A stretch of DNA of 64,000 nt from Agrococcus sp. Marseille-P2731 (GTDB lineage Bacteria; Actinomycetota; Actinomycetes; Actinomycetales; Microbacteriaceae), in NCBI RefSeq assembly GCF_900117395.1, contig NZ_FPEG01000002.1, positions 62,001 through 126,000 of the forward strand, in the 5' to 3' direction. A model generated the notes under the pieces. It made no database searches. It saw only the letters and a program-made list of their open reading frames with translations, and was not told the origin of the DNA. A program made the translations under genes and the position numbers. Below, in pieces: positions 16,416-24,350 of the stretch (the first letter of the stretch is position 1; each line of letters starts with the position of its first letter).

Positions 16416-18398
16416 GTGAGCATCCTCTCCAGTCCGCTGCGCATCGGCAGCTTCGAGGCACCCAACCGCATCATGCAGGCCGCGCACTCGAAGCAGTACT
16501 CCGACCGCGTGGAGTCGGACCGCGAGACCGCTTACTTCGTGCGGAGGGCGCACGGCGGCTGCGGGCTGTTCGTCGCGGGCAACCACCTCGTGCACCCGAC
16601 CGCCTCGACGCGCGGCTTCGAGGATGCCTGGCGCCCCGAGGCGGTCGACGCGAACCGGCGCATGACGAATGCCATCCACGAGGCCGGCGCGAGGGTGCTC
16701 GTGCAGCTCAACCACCACGGCGCGCAGGCGTCGCCCGAGGGGCCCGACGGGCCACGGCCGGTGTTCGCGCCCAGCCGCATCCTCTCGCCGTCGACCTCGG
16801 TCGCGACGCGCGCGGCGAGCGAGCGCGACATCGCCGACTTCGTCGAGGCATGGGCGGGGGCCGCGGAGCGATCGCGCCTCGGCGGCTTCGACGGCGTCGA
16901 GATCCACCTCGCGCACGGCTACCTGCTGCACCAGTTCCTCAGCCCGCTGTACAACCGCAGGGCGGATGCGTACGGCGGCGACCTCGAGGGTCGCACGCGG
17001 TTCCCGCGCGAGGTGCTGCGTGCGGTGCGCGAGCGCGTGGGCGATGACTTCACCGTCGGCATCCGCATCGTCCTCGACGAGCACAACGCCGCCGGACTCG
17101 ACGCCGAGGACTGCCGCGAGATCGTGGCAGCGCTGCGCCAGGAGGCGCGCATCGACTTCCTCGACACCGCCGCCGGCGGCTACCACGACGTGCACTGGGT
17201 CTTCCCCTCGTCGGCGATGCCCGCGGCGTGGCTGCGCGACGAGGTGGCGGCGCTCAAGCGTGCGAACCCCGACATCCCGGTGTTCGGCGTCGGCGCGGCG
17301 CTGCGCGTCGAGGACGCAGAGGAGGTCGTCGCCAGCGGCATCGCCGACATGGTGGCCCTCACGCGCGGGCAGCTCGCCGACCCGGATCTCGCGTCCAAGC
17401 TCGTCTCCGGCCGGGCCGACGGCATCCGGCACTGCATCCGCCTCAACCAGGGCTGCCTCGGGCGCGGGAGCCAGGGCCTCGCGGTCAGCTGCACCGTGAA
17501 CCCCGAGGCCGGCAGGGAGCTCGAGGTGCGGCCGCGCGCCGCCTCGGTCGCCCGCAGGTGGACGGTGGTCGGCGGCGGGCCGGCCGGCCTGCGCGCGGCG
17601 CTCGACCTCGCGCAGCTGGGCCACGCGGTGACCCTGCTGGAGCGCGAGCAGGAGCTCGGCGGGCAGCTCGTGCGCGCCGCGCGCGTGCCAGGGCGCGAGG
17701 CGGTCGCGCTGCTCGTCGCTGACCTCGAGCGCGATGCCAGGGCTGCGGGCGTCGACCTCCGCCTGGGCGTGCTCGCGGATGCGGCGGCGATCCGCGCCAG
17801 TGCACCGGATGGCGTGGTGCTCGCGACCGGCGCGGCCGCCCCCTCGACCACGTCGCTCGCTGTCGACGAGGCCTTCGAGGGGGACCGGCCGGAGACGGTC
17901 GACGCGTGGACGGCGCTCGACGACCCTGCCGCGCTCGGCGACCGCATCCTGGTCGTCGACGACGACGGCACCGCCTACGCCTCCGGCGTGCTGCTCAGCC
18001 TCGTCGCGAGCGGCGCGGCGGTGCAGGTCGTCACGCCCTTCGAGCAGCTGCTGCCGCACGTGCGCACGGGCTCCGAGCGGCAGCTGGTGCTGCGCGCGCT
18101 CGCCGCTGGCCGCTTCGACCGCATGACGAGCGCGCGCGTGCGCGCAGGCGGCGGGGCGGTCACCGCGATCGACACGCTGACCGGCGCCGCGGCGCCGCTG
18201 GAGCGGCCGAGCGCGATCGTCGCGCTCACGCCCCGCGTGCAGGTCGGCTTGGACGGACGCGCGGCAGACACCGCCGCCGCTGCGCTCGAGGCGAGCCTCG
18301 GCATCCCCGTCACCACGATCGGCGACGCGGTCTCGCCGCGGGGCATCGACGCGGCGATCGCCGAGGCGTGGCGGTTCGCGCTGACGACCGCCGAGTAG
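16416..18398 (+). CDS. NADH:flavin oxidoreductase/2,4-dienoyl-CoA reductase-like protein with an altered Fe-S site
   Basis: 660 residues from GTG 16416. The N-terminal Old Yellow Enzyme barrel (1-370) has IHLAHGYLLHQFLSP and NRRADAYGG; the C-terminal FAD/NAD half starts at VVGGGPAGLRAA near 388. Between them sits the 4Fe-4S region. By spacing against E. coli FadH (Cys334, 337, 341, 353) the matching residues here are Cys340, Leu343, Cys347 and Cys359, so one of four cluster ligands is replaced by leucine. Relatives reduce dienoyl-CoAs, trimethylamine-type amines or steroids. Without an intact cluster, electron flow from FAD to FMN would need another explanation. The frame is intact. Substrate unknown. 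Confidence 0.85.
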   Translation: MSILSSPLRIGSFEAPNRIMQAAHSKQYSDRVESDRETAYFVRRAHGGCGLFVAGNHLVHPTASTRGFEDAWRPEAVDANRRMTNAIHEAGARVLVQLNHHGAQASPEGPDGPRPVFAPSRILSPSTSVATRAASERDIADFVEAWAGAAERSRLGGFDGVEIHLAHGYLLHQFLSPLYNRRADAYGGDLEGRTRFPREVLRAVRERVGDDFTVGIRIVLDEHNAAGLDAEDCREIVAALRQEARIDFLDTAAGGYHDVHWVFPSSAMPAAWLRDEVAALKRANPDIPVFGVGAALRVEDAEEVVASGIADMVALTRGQLADPDLASKLVSGRADGIRHCIRLNQGCLGRGSQGLAVSCTVNPEAGRELEVRPRAASVARRWTVVGGGPAGLRAALDLAQLGHAVTLLEREQELGGQLVRAARVPGREAVALLVADLERDARAAGVDLRLGVLADAAAIRASAPDGVVLATGAAAPSTTSLAVDEAFEGDRPETVDAWTALDDPAALGDRILVVDDDGTAYASGVLLSLVASGAAVQVVTPFEQLLPHVRTGSERQLVLRALAAGRFDRMTSARVRAGGGAVTAIDTLTGAAAPLERPSAIVALTPRVQVGLDGRAADTAAAALEASLGIPVTTIGDAVSPRGIDAAIAEAWRFALTTAE

Positions 18399-18506
18399 CG
18401 CGCTCAGCAGCTGTTCGCCCGCCGGAGCGCAGCCCCGGCCCTCGCAGTCTCGCCGGGCGGGCCACCCGGCCGCCCTCCCCACGCGCGGGACCCCTCCCGC
18501 CTTGCC

Positions 18507-18526
18507 GGACCCGGTGCACCGGGTCC
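18507..18526. repeat. Perfect 20-bp palindrome
   Basis: GGACCCGGTGCACCGGGTCC is its own reverse complement over all 20 bases. It could be an operator or fold as a tight hairpin; nothing else supports either reading. A related GGACGGGGTCC segment follows 8 bases later. Confidence 0.85.
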
Positions 18527-18555
18527 CCGTTGGCGGACGGGGTCCCGCAACGTGC

Positions 18556-18595
18556 CTGCCGGTCACGCGACAGGTCTGCCGGTCACGCGATCGGT
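18556..18595. repeat. Two tandem 20-bp direct repeats
   Basis: CTGCCGGTCACGCGA begins both units (18556 and 18576); only the last five bases differ (CAGGT against TCGGT). A third, poorly matching CTGCCG unit follows at 18596, again 20 bp on. Confidence 0.8.
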
Positions 18596-18643
18596 CTGCC
18601 GCTGCCGCTGTCGCCGCCGCTGGCCCTCCCGCTGCCGCTGTCG

Positions 18644-18728
18644 CCGCAGCGCCTGCCCCGGCTGACGCTGCGCTGCCGCTGCTGCTGCCGCCGCAGCGCC
18701 TGCTCCGCCTGACGCTGCGCTGCCGCTG
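18644..18728. repeat. 38-bp direct repeat, two copies
   Basis: The segment 18644-18681 recurs at 18691-18728 with two mismatches (36 of 38 identical). Both copies are C/G/T-rich and contain GACGCTGCGCTGCCGCTG. Confidence 0.8.
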
Positions 18729-18793
18729 GCGCTCCCGCCGGTGCTGCGCGATGCTGTCCACGCGGCCGCGCGGCCGCCGAGAGGAGCAGTCGC

Positions 18794-19213
18794 ATGGCGA
18801 CCACGATGAACCCCTACCTGGCCTTCGAGCGCGAAGCGCGCGAGGCGATGAACTTCTACCACGGCGTCTTCGGCGGCGACCTGGTGATCAACACCTTCGG
18901 CGACGGCGGCGTGCCGCACGATCCCCAGGACGCCGACCTGGTGCTGCACGCCCAGCTGACGACCGCCGAGGGCCACACGCTCATGGGCAGCGACACCCCG
19001 ACGGGCGTGGATGCGCCGCTGCGCGGGCAGCAGGTGTCGCTCTCCGGTGACGATCGCGACTCGCTGGTCCGCGCCTGGGAGGCGCTCGCGGAGGGTGCGC
19101 GCATCGTGGAGCCGCTCGCAGCGGCGCCGTGGGGCGACACCTTCGGGATGCTCGTGGACCGCTGGGGCGTCACGTGGATGGTGAGCGTCGCAGCGGATCC
19201 GTCACGGGGCTGA
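18794..19213 (+). CDS. PhnB-like VOC (glyoxalase fold) protein
   Basis: 139 residues from ATG 18794, with GAGAGGAGCAG upstream. AREAMNFYHGVFGGDL near residues 14-29 and PWGDTFGMLVDRWGVTWMVSV at the end (near 110-132) are signatures of the PhnB/YjdN group of the vicinal oxygen chelate superfamily. Members bind a metal or small ligand between two beta-alpha-beta modules; many are of unknown role, some are bleomycin-resistance relatives. No neighbouring gene points to a substrate. A strong bidirectional hairpin follows. Confidence 0.85.
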   Translation: MATTMNPYLAFEREAREAMNFYHGVFGGDLVINTFGDGGVPHDPQDADLVLHAQLTTAEGHTLMGSDTPTGVDAPLRGQQVSLSGDDRDSLVRAWEALAEGARIVEPLAAAPWGDTFGMLVDRWGVTWMVSVAADPSRG

Positions 19214-19252
19214 GCGGCAGCGACGGCGTCCATCCGCCTCCTGCACGACGAA

Positions 19253-19293
19253 GCGGCTGCAGCCCGGCGGATCGCACCGCGGGCTGCAGCCGC
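19253..19293. terminator. Bidirectional hairpin terminator between convergent genes
   Basis: A 14-bp perfect stem (19253-19266 with 19280-19293, core GCGGCTGCAGCCCG) encloses a 13-base loop. It lies between the VOC gene (+) and the small acidic-protein gene (-) and should stop transcription from both sides. No U-tract. Confidence 0.7.
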
Positions 19294-19328
19294 CTCGAGG
19301 AGCCTCTCGGCTCAGGCGTCGTGGTCGA

Positions 19329-19457
19329 CTAGTCCGCCGGCCCCCCGGAGGCCGTGTCCTCCTCCGTCTCGGGGTCGTGCATGTCCTCGGCCTTCGACGC
19401 CACCTCGGTGGTCTCGTCCTTCTCGTAGGTCTCTTCGTGATGCTGGCTGTCGCTCAT
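19329..19457 (-). CDS. Small very acidic protein, 42 residues
   Basis: ATG 19457 is preceded by GGAGGC at ideal spacing, one of the clearest ribosome sites in the window, and a terminator lies just beyond the stop. The 42-residue product is hydrophilic and strongly acidic (runs such as HEETYEKDETTE and DPETEED), with no cysteine and no membrane segment, so it is probably disordered. A longer frame to 19568 runs into the thiolase promoter and is not credible. I recognise no family. Its promoter region is shared with the divergent thiolase. Confidence 0.62.
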   Translation of the reverse strand: MSDSQHHEETYEKDETTEVASKAEDMHDPETEEDTASGGPAD

Positions 19458-19512
19458 GGGAGCCTCCTGTCGTCGTGCCCCCGTTGTACACCGCGAAGGT
19501 GGGTGACAGCCG

Positions 19513-19518
19513 TAGGCT
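19513..19518 (+). promoter_or_regulatory. -10 element (TAGGCT) of the thiolase gene
   Basis: TAGGCT lies 34 bases before the ATG, leaving a short leader that carries GAAGGAG as ribosome site. Confidence 0.55.
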
Positions 19519-19551
19519 TGGTGGCATCCCGACCTGCGAAGGAGCAGCCCC

Positions 19552-20730
19552 ATGCCCGAGACGATCATCGCCGGCTACGCACGCACGCCGTTCGCCAAGT
19601 TCCTGGGTCAGCTGGCGCAGACCCCCTCGACCGAGCTCGGCGCGCACGCCGCGAAGCACGCGCTCGAGAAGGCCGGGGTCGAGGCCTCGGCCGTCGACGC
19701 CGTCATCGTCGGCCAGGTGCTGCAGGCGACCGTCGGGCAGAACCCGCCGCGCCAGACCGCCGTCGGCGCAGGCATCCCCATGACCGTGCCAGCACTCGGG
19801 GTCAACGCCGTGTGCCTGTCGGGCACCGAGGCCATCGTGACCGGCCACCGCATGATCCAGCTCGGCGAGGCCGACGTGGTCGTGGCCGTCGGCCAGGAGT
19901 CGATGTCGCTCGCGCCGCACGCGGCCCCCATGCGCGCCGGCAGCAAGTTCGGCAGCGTCGGGCTCATCGACACGATGCAGTTCGACGGGCTGACGGATGC
20001 GTTCGACCGGGTCGCGATGGGGGAGTCGACGGACGGCTACAACGCGGCCTTCGAGATCACGCGCGAGCAGCAGGACGAGCTCGCCGCCGCCTCGCACGCG
20101 CGGCTGGCGCGCGCCCAGGCCGACGGTGCGCTCGACGGCGAGATCGTGCCCATCGAGGCGAAGGCCGGCCGCAAGGCGGTGACGGTCTCGGCCGATGACG
20201 GCGTGCGCGCCGACACCACGGTCGAGTCGCTCGCAGGGCTCCGCCCCGCCTTCACGAAGGATGGCTCGGTCACCGCCGGCAACGCATCCCAGATCACCGA
20301 CGGCGCAGCCGCGATCGTGCTCGTCTCCGACGCCTACGCCGCCGAGCACGGCGTCGCAGGGATCGCGCGCATCGTCTCGACCGGCTTCGTCGCCGGCGCC
20401 GACGTGTCGCTGCACTCGCAGCCCGCCGACGCCATCGAGCAGGCGCTCGCGCGCGCCGGTCGCTCGGCGAGCGAGCTGCAGGCGGTCGAGATCAACGAGG
20501 CCTTCGCCGCGGTCGGCGTGGCCTCGACCCGCCAGCTCGGGGTCGACCCAGAGATCGTCAACGCCAACGGCGGCGCGATCGCCCTCGGCCACCCCATCGG
20601 CGCATCCGGCCTGCGCATCGTCGGCCACCTCGCCCGCCGGCTGCAGCAGCTCGGCAGCGGCTCGCTGGGCGCGAGCGGCATCTGCGGCGGCGGCGGCCAG
20701 GGCTCCGCCGTCGTGCTCGAGGCGCTCTGA
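19552..20730 (+). CDS. Acetyl-CoA C-acetyltransferase (thiolase)
   Basis: 392 residues from ATG 19552, normal length for a biosynthetic/degradative thiolase. Nucleophile Cys in VNAVCLSGTEAI near residue 89, EINEAFAAV near 320, GGAIALGHPIGASG near 345 (active His) and CGGGGQGSAVVLE near 380 (acid/base Cys). It condenses or cleaves acetoacetyl-CoA. It stands alone with its own promoter; beta-oxidation, ketogenic amino acids or mevalonate supply are all possible. Confidence 0.93.
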   Translation: MPETIIAGYARTPFAKFLGQLAQTPSTELGAHAAKHALEKAGVEASAVDAVIVGQVLQATVGQNPPRQTAVGAGIPMTVPALGVNAVCLSGTEAIVTGHRMIQLGEADVVVAVGQESMSLAPHAAPMRAGSKFGSVGLIDTMQFDGLTDAFDRVAMGESTDGYNAAFEITREQQDELAAASHARLARAQADGALDGEIVPIEAKAGRKAVTVSADDGVRADTTVESLAGLRPAFTKDGSVTAGNASQITDGAAAIVLVSDAYAAEHGVAGIARIVSTGFVAGADVSLHSQPADAIEQALARAGRSASELQAVEINEAFAAVGVASTRQLGVDPEIVNANGGAIALGHPIGASGLRIVGHLARRLQQLGSGSLGASGICGGGGQGSAVVLEAL

Positions 20731-20761
20731 GCGTTCCGCCCGCAGCGGATCCGCTGCTCAC

Positions 20762-20797
20762 GACGCACCCGTCCGGCCTAGGCTGGACGGGTGCGTC
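20762..20797. promoter_or_regulatory. 13-bp inverted repeat framing the -10 and start codon of the LLM gene
   Basis: GACGCACCCGTCC (20762-20774) and GGACGGGTGCGTC (20785-20797) are perfect complements. The 10-base loop holds TAGGCT (20779-20784), the -10 element, and the right arm holds the GTG start at 20791. It may be an operator, the terminator of the thiolase gene, or both. Confidence 0.65.
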
Positions 20798-21789
20798 TGT
20801 CTGTGCTGGATCTTGCCCCCATCAACCCCGGTGAGACCGCCGGCCAGAGCCTCGCGGGCTCCGTCGTGCTGGCGCAGGCCGCAGAGCGGCTGGGCTTCGC
20901 CCGCGTCTGGTACGCCGAGCACCACAACATGGCGACCATCGCCTCGAGCGCCACGAGCGTGCTCATCGCGCACGTCGCCGCGCACACCGAGACCATCCGG
21001 CTCGGCGCCGGCGGCGTCATGCTGCCGAACCACTCGCCGCTCGTGATCGCCGAGCAGTTCGGCACGCTCGCCGAGCTGCACCCTGACCGCATCGACCTGG
21101 GGCTCGGCCGCGCGCCCGGCAGCGACCAGCGCACCTGGACGGCCATGCGCCGCGACATCCGCGCCTCCGAGCAGTTCCCGCAGGACGTCGTCGAGCTGCG
21201 CGGCTACCTCGCGGGCGAGTCGGTGGTGCCCGGCATCCGCGCGGTGCCCGGTCACGGCACGAGGGTGCCGCTCACGATCCTCGGCTCGTCGCTCTTCGGG
21301 GCGCAGCTCGCGGCGGCGCTCGGCCTGCCCTACGCCTTCGCCTCCCACTTCGCGCCCGATGCTCTGCACCAGGCGGTCGCGGTCTACCGCGAGCGCCTCG
21401 AGCCGAGCGAGCAGCTGGACGCCCCCTACGTGATCGCCGGCATCAACGCGGTCGTCGGTGAGCACCGCGACGAGGCGATGGAGATGCAGCGAGCGGTGAT
21501 CCGCGCTCGCGTGCGGGGGCTGCTGCTGCGAGACAGCCCGATCGCGCAGACCGTCGGGGACGACGAGCTCGACGCCCTCGCGCACAGCCCGCAGGCCGCA
21601 GGCATCATGAAGATGGTGCAGCACACGGCGCTCGGCACCGGTGACGAGGCCGTGGCGACGCTGCGCCGCTTCCAGGTCGAGGCCGACGCCGACGAGCTGA
21701 TCATGGCGGTGCACGGCACGACCGCCGAGCGGGTGCGCGCGCTCGAGCTGATCGAGGCGGCGGGCGGCCTGGCGGACGCTGCGGCCTGA
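20791..21789 (+). CDS. LLM-class (luciferase-like) flavin-dependent monooxygenase
   Basis: 332 residues from GTG 20791; TAGGCT lies 6 bases upstream, so the message is probably leaderless. [16 protein letters not shown] at the N-terminus, [16 protein letters not shown] near residue 40 and [11 protein letters not shown] near 75 are marks of the group-1 LLM subfamily (TIGR03558-like). Enzymes of this type use FMNH2 from a separate reductase to oxidise small organic molecules. No reductase gene adjoins it, and the substrate is unknown. Confidence 0.9.
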   Translation: MRLSVLDLAPINPGETAGQSLAGSVVLAQAAERLGFARVWYAEHHNMATIASSATSVLIAHVAAHTETIRLGAGGVMLPNHSPLVIAEQFGTLAELHPDRIDLGLGRAPGSDQRTWTAMRRDIRASEQFPQDVVELRGYLAGESVVPGIRAVPGHGTRVPLTILGSSLFGAQLAAALGLPYAFASHFAPDALHQAVAVYRERLEPSEQLDAPYVIAGINAVVGEHRDEAMEMQRAVIRARVRGLLLRDSPIAQTVGDDELDALAHSPQAAGIMKMVQHTALGTGDEAVATLRRFQVEADADELIMAVHGTTAERVRALELIEAAGGLADAAA

Positions 21790-21814
21790 GGCGAGCGGCG
21801 CGGCGCTCCTCCGC

Positions 21815-22948
21815 CTAGCGCCGGCGCAGCGCCAGTCGGGTGACGGATGCGGCGGTCGCCGCGAGCAGGTCGGCCGCGTCGCGCTGCAGCTCGGCGAGCG
21901 CCGCGGGCCCGGCGGCGAGCGAGAACGCCGGCACCGCCATCTCGCGCGCCGCCTCCGGATCGACGGAGCCGGCGATCACGACGAGCGGCACGTCGTGCCG
22001 CTGCGCGGCGGCGTGCACGACGGAGACGACCTTGCCGCCGGCGGACTGCGCATCGAAGCGGCCCTCGCCCGAGAGCACGAGGTCGGCGCCCGCGACGGCG
22101 GCGTCGAGCCCGGCGAGGTCGGCGAACCAGGCGCCGCCCGCGACGATCTCGCCGCCCGTCAGCGCGCGCAGCACGCTCGCGACGCCGCCGGCGGCGCCGG
22201 CGCCCGGCACGTCGATGATCGATGCCGCGTCGATGCCGAGCGCCTCGGCGCCGACGCGGGCGAAGCGGTCGAGCGCCGCGTCGAGCAGCGCGACCGCTGC
22301 GGCGTCGGAGCCCTTCTGCGGCCCGAAGACCGCAGCGGCGCCGCGCGGGCCGGTGAGCGGCGCGTCCACGTCGGTCACGAAGCGCCAGCGGGCCGCGAGC
22401 GCCCGCGGGTCGATGCCCGTCGCGTCGAGGCGTGCGAGCGACGCGAGCCCGCCGCCACCCGGCGCCACGGGGGAGCCCGACGCATCCGCGAGCCTCGCGC
22501 CGAGGCCCGTGAGCAGCCCGGCGCCGCCGTCGCTCGTGGCGGAGCCGCCCAGCAGCAGGGTCACCTCGGTCGCACCGCGCTCGAGCGCGTCGAGCACGAC
22601 GAGGCCGAGACCCGCGGTCGAGGCGGCGAGCGGCTGCAGCGGGGCGTCCTCGACCTGGGGGAGCCCTGCGGCCTGGGCCAGCTCGATGACCGCGCGGTCG
22701 CCGTCCAGCGCCCAGCGTGCGCGCGCCGGCCTGCCGATGGCGTCGACGGTGTCGGTGACGACCTCGATGCCGCCGCGCGCGAGCACCGCGTCGAGCGAGC
22801 CCTCGCCGCCGTCGGCCATCGGCAGCTGCGCGACCGCCGCGTCGGGCGCGGCCGAGCGGACGCCGCGCGCGACGGCCTCGCAGGCCGCTGCGGCGCTCAG
22901 GCTGCCCTTCAGCGAGTCGAGCGCGACGACCACCCGCAGCGGGCTCAT
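21815..22948 (-). CDS. Glycerate kinase (GlxK/GarK type)
   Basis: 377 residues from ATG 22948, which overlaps the upstream amidotransferase stop by 4 bases. Family marks: VVALDSLKGSLSA near residue 6, MADGGEGSLDA near 45, GGSATSDGGAG near 130, VFGPQKG near 210 and SGEGRFDAQS near 285. It phosphorylates D-glycerate to 2-phosphoglycerate, feeding lower glycolysis. It is translationally coupled to genes for an amidotransferase and a DNA glycosylase, which have no evident metabolic link to it. Confidence 0.93.
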   Translation of the reverse strand: MSPLRVVVALDSLKGSLSAAAACEAVARGVRSAAPDAAVAQLPMADGGEGSLDAVLARGGIEVVTDTVDAIGRPARARWALDGDRAVIELAQAAGLPQVEDAPLQPLAASTAGLGLVVLDALERGATEVTLLLGGSATSDGGAGLLTGLGARLADASGSPVAPGGGGLASLARLDATGIDPRALAARWRFVTDVDAPLTGPRGAAAVFGPQKGSDAAAVALLDAALDRFARVGAEALGIDAASIIDVPGAGAAGGVASVLRALTGGEIVAGGAWFADLAGLDAAVAGADLVLSGEGRFDAQSAGGKVVSVVHAAAQRHDVPLVVIAGSVDPEAAREMAVPAFSLAAGPAALAELQRDAADLLAATAASVTRLALRRR

Positions 22949-23664
22949 CGCGTGAGCCCGTAGCGCTCCGTGAAGCGGGCGAGGATGGTCTGCGGATGCG
23001 TGACGTCGGCCGCGCGGCCCGCGGCGACGAGGTCCTCGACCTCCTCCGGCGAGAAGTAGCCGTGGTCGCGGTAGGCGCGGATGCGCTGCTCGAGCCCCGC
23101 GCTGTCGAGCTCCGGGTGGAACTGGGTGCCGACGACGTGCTGGCCGACCCGCACCATGTGCACGCAGGTGGCCGAGACGGCGAGCGTCGTCGCACCCTCC
23201 GGCGCCTCGGCGATGCCTTCCTTGTGACCGCCGAACGCCGTGAACGCGCGGGGGAGGCCGTGGGTGAGCCAGTCGTCGCCCACCAGGCTCAGCTCGACGG
23301 GCGCGACCGACTCGGCGATGCCGCGCACCATGCGGCTGCCGAGCGCGTGCACGAGCCCGCCGAGGCCGAGGCACGCGCCGAGGTAGGGCACGTCGTCGCG
23401 GATCACCTCCCGCGCCAGGTCCGTGAGCCACGCAGTCGTCCTCGCGTGCTGCGGCAGCCTCCCGTGCCCGTCGCTGAAGTTCGCGGGCCCACCGCCGACG
23501 AGCACGGCGTCGACGTCGCGCAGCTCCAGCGCCGGCTGCTCGCGATCGAGCCGCACGCGGCGGATGCGGGACTCGTCCAGGCTGCCGAACCGCACCATGC
23601 CCTCGAGCTCGGCGTCGGCGACGTCGTCCTCCGGCCGCGACTGCACGATCAGGATGCGCCTCAT
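22945..23664 (-). CDS. Class I glutamine amidotransferase-like protein
   Basis: 239 residues from ATG 23664, overlapping the DNA glycosylase gene by 4 bases. The nucleophile elbow YLGACLGLGG (Cys near 97) and GTQFHPELD (His near 180) give the Cys-His-Glu triad of class I GATases. A stand-alone chain of this size resembles GMP-synthase-like amidotransferases of unknown target, such as those acting on gamma-glutamyl compounds. The middle gene of a three-gene coupled set on the minus strand. Confidence 0.85.
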   Translation of the reverse strand: MRRILIVQSRPEDDVADAELEGMVRFGSLDESRIRRVRLDREQPALELRDVDAVLVGGGPANFSDGHGRLPQHARTTAWLTDLAREVIRDDVPYLGACLGLGGLVHALGSRMVRGIAESVAPVELSLVGDDWLTHGLPRAFTAFGGHKEGIAEAPEGATTLAVSATCVHMVRVGQHVVGTQFHPELDSAGLEQRIRAYRDHGYFSPEEVEDLVAAGRAADVTHPQTILARFTERYGLTR

Positions 23665-24311
23665 GCGATGCCTCTCTCCGTCGGTGTGCTGGCCTCGGCA
23701 GCGGCCGCAGCCCGCGTGCCGTCCGCGGCCCAGATGCCGCTCGTGCCGCGCCGGTGCGAGCCGACGAGGTGCGTGTCGACGATGCCGACGGCCTCCATGA
23801 GCGCGAACATCGTGGTCGGCCCGACGTGCGCGAAGCCGCGGCGCTTGAGCTCCTTCGACAGCGCGAGCGACTCGGCGCTCTGCGTCGGCACCTCGGCGTA
23901 CGACGCGGGCACGGGTGTCGTCTCCGGCTGGAACGACCAGATCAGCGCCGGCAGCCCGCCCTGCTCGCGCAGCGCCACGGTGGCGCGCGCGTTCTGGATC
24001 GTCGCGTCGACCTTGCGGCGGTTGCGCACGATGCCGGCATCGGCCATCAGGCGTGCCGCGTCGTCCTCGTCGAAGCGCGCCACCGCATCCGCCTCGAACC
24101 CTGCGAAGGCCGCGCGGAACGCGGGCCGCTTGCGCAGGATCGTCACCCACGACAGGCCCGACTGGAAGGCCTCGAGCGAGAGCCGCTCGAACAGGCCCGT
24201 CTCATCGAGCACCGGCACGCCCCACTCGTGGTCGTAGTAGTCGCGCAGCAGCGGGTCGACGGCGGCCCACGCGGGGCGGGCGAGGCCGTCCTCGCCGGCG
24301 ATCAGGTGCAT
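23661..24311 (-). CDS. tag: DNA-3-methyladenine glycosylase I homologue without the zinc-snap residues
   Basis: 216 residues from ATG 24311; TAGCCT lies 6 bases upstream. DYYDHEWGVPVLDETGLFE, FQSGLSWVTILRKRPAFR and NRRKVDATIQNA match TagA, which excises 3-methyladenine from alkylated DNA. E. coli Tag ties its termini with zinc held by Cys4, His17, His175 and Cys179. The matching residues here are Pro13, Tyr26, His181 and Ser185, and the protein contains no cysteine at all, so the zinc snap cannot form. The base-binding core looks intact. First gene of a coupled set with a GATase and glycerate kinase. Confidence 0.88.
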   Translation of the reverse strand: MHLIAGEDGLARPAWAAVDPLLRDYYDHEWGVPVLDETGLFERLSLEAFQSGLSWVTILRKRPAFRAAFAGFEADAVARFDEDDAARLMADAGIVRNRRKVDATIQNARATVALREQGGLPALIWSFQPETTPVPASYAEVPTQSAESLALSKELKRRGFAHVGPTTMFALMEAVGIVDTHLVGSHRRGTSGIWAADGTRAAAAAEASTPTERGIA

Positions 24312-24317
24312 CCCCTC

Positions 24318-24323
24318 AGGCTA
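24318..24323 (-). promoter_or_regulatory. -10 element (TAGCCT), leaderless promoter of the glycosylase gene
   Basis: On the minus strand TAGCCT-GAGGGG-ATG. The divergent azlC -10 begins only 15 bp away. Confidence 0.65.
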
Positions 24324-24338
24324 GCCGCCGCTGCGTCC

Positions 24339-24344
24339 TAGGCT
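24339..24344 (+). promoter_or_regulatory. -10 element (TAGGCT), leaderless promoter of azlC
   Basis: TAGGCT-GATCCG-GTG, with the start codon at 24351. The hexamer and spacing are the same as at the LLM gene (20779). Confidence 0.65.
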
Positions 24345-24350
24345 GATCCG

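Larger units (their letters stand above)
18399..18793. other. 395-bp non-coding spacer with palindrome and direct repeats
   Basis: No convincing gene on either strand; the long open minus-strand frame here is a composition artefact. The spacer holds a perfect 20-bp palindrome (18507-18526), a 20-bp direct repeat in two copies (18556-18595), and a 38-bp repeat in two copies (18644-18681 and 18691-18728, two mismatches). The end carries GAGAGGAG, the ribosome site of the next gene. Confidence 0.75.

Noticed and set aside
15051-18761. Open minus-strand frame of 1236 codons
   Set aside because: Only its last 422 codons (15051-16319) are a real gene; the rest is antisense to the dienoyl-CoA-reductase-like gene and to the repeat-rich spacer, with no matching family or ribosome site.
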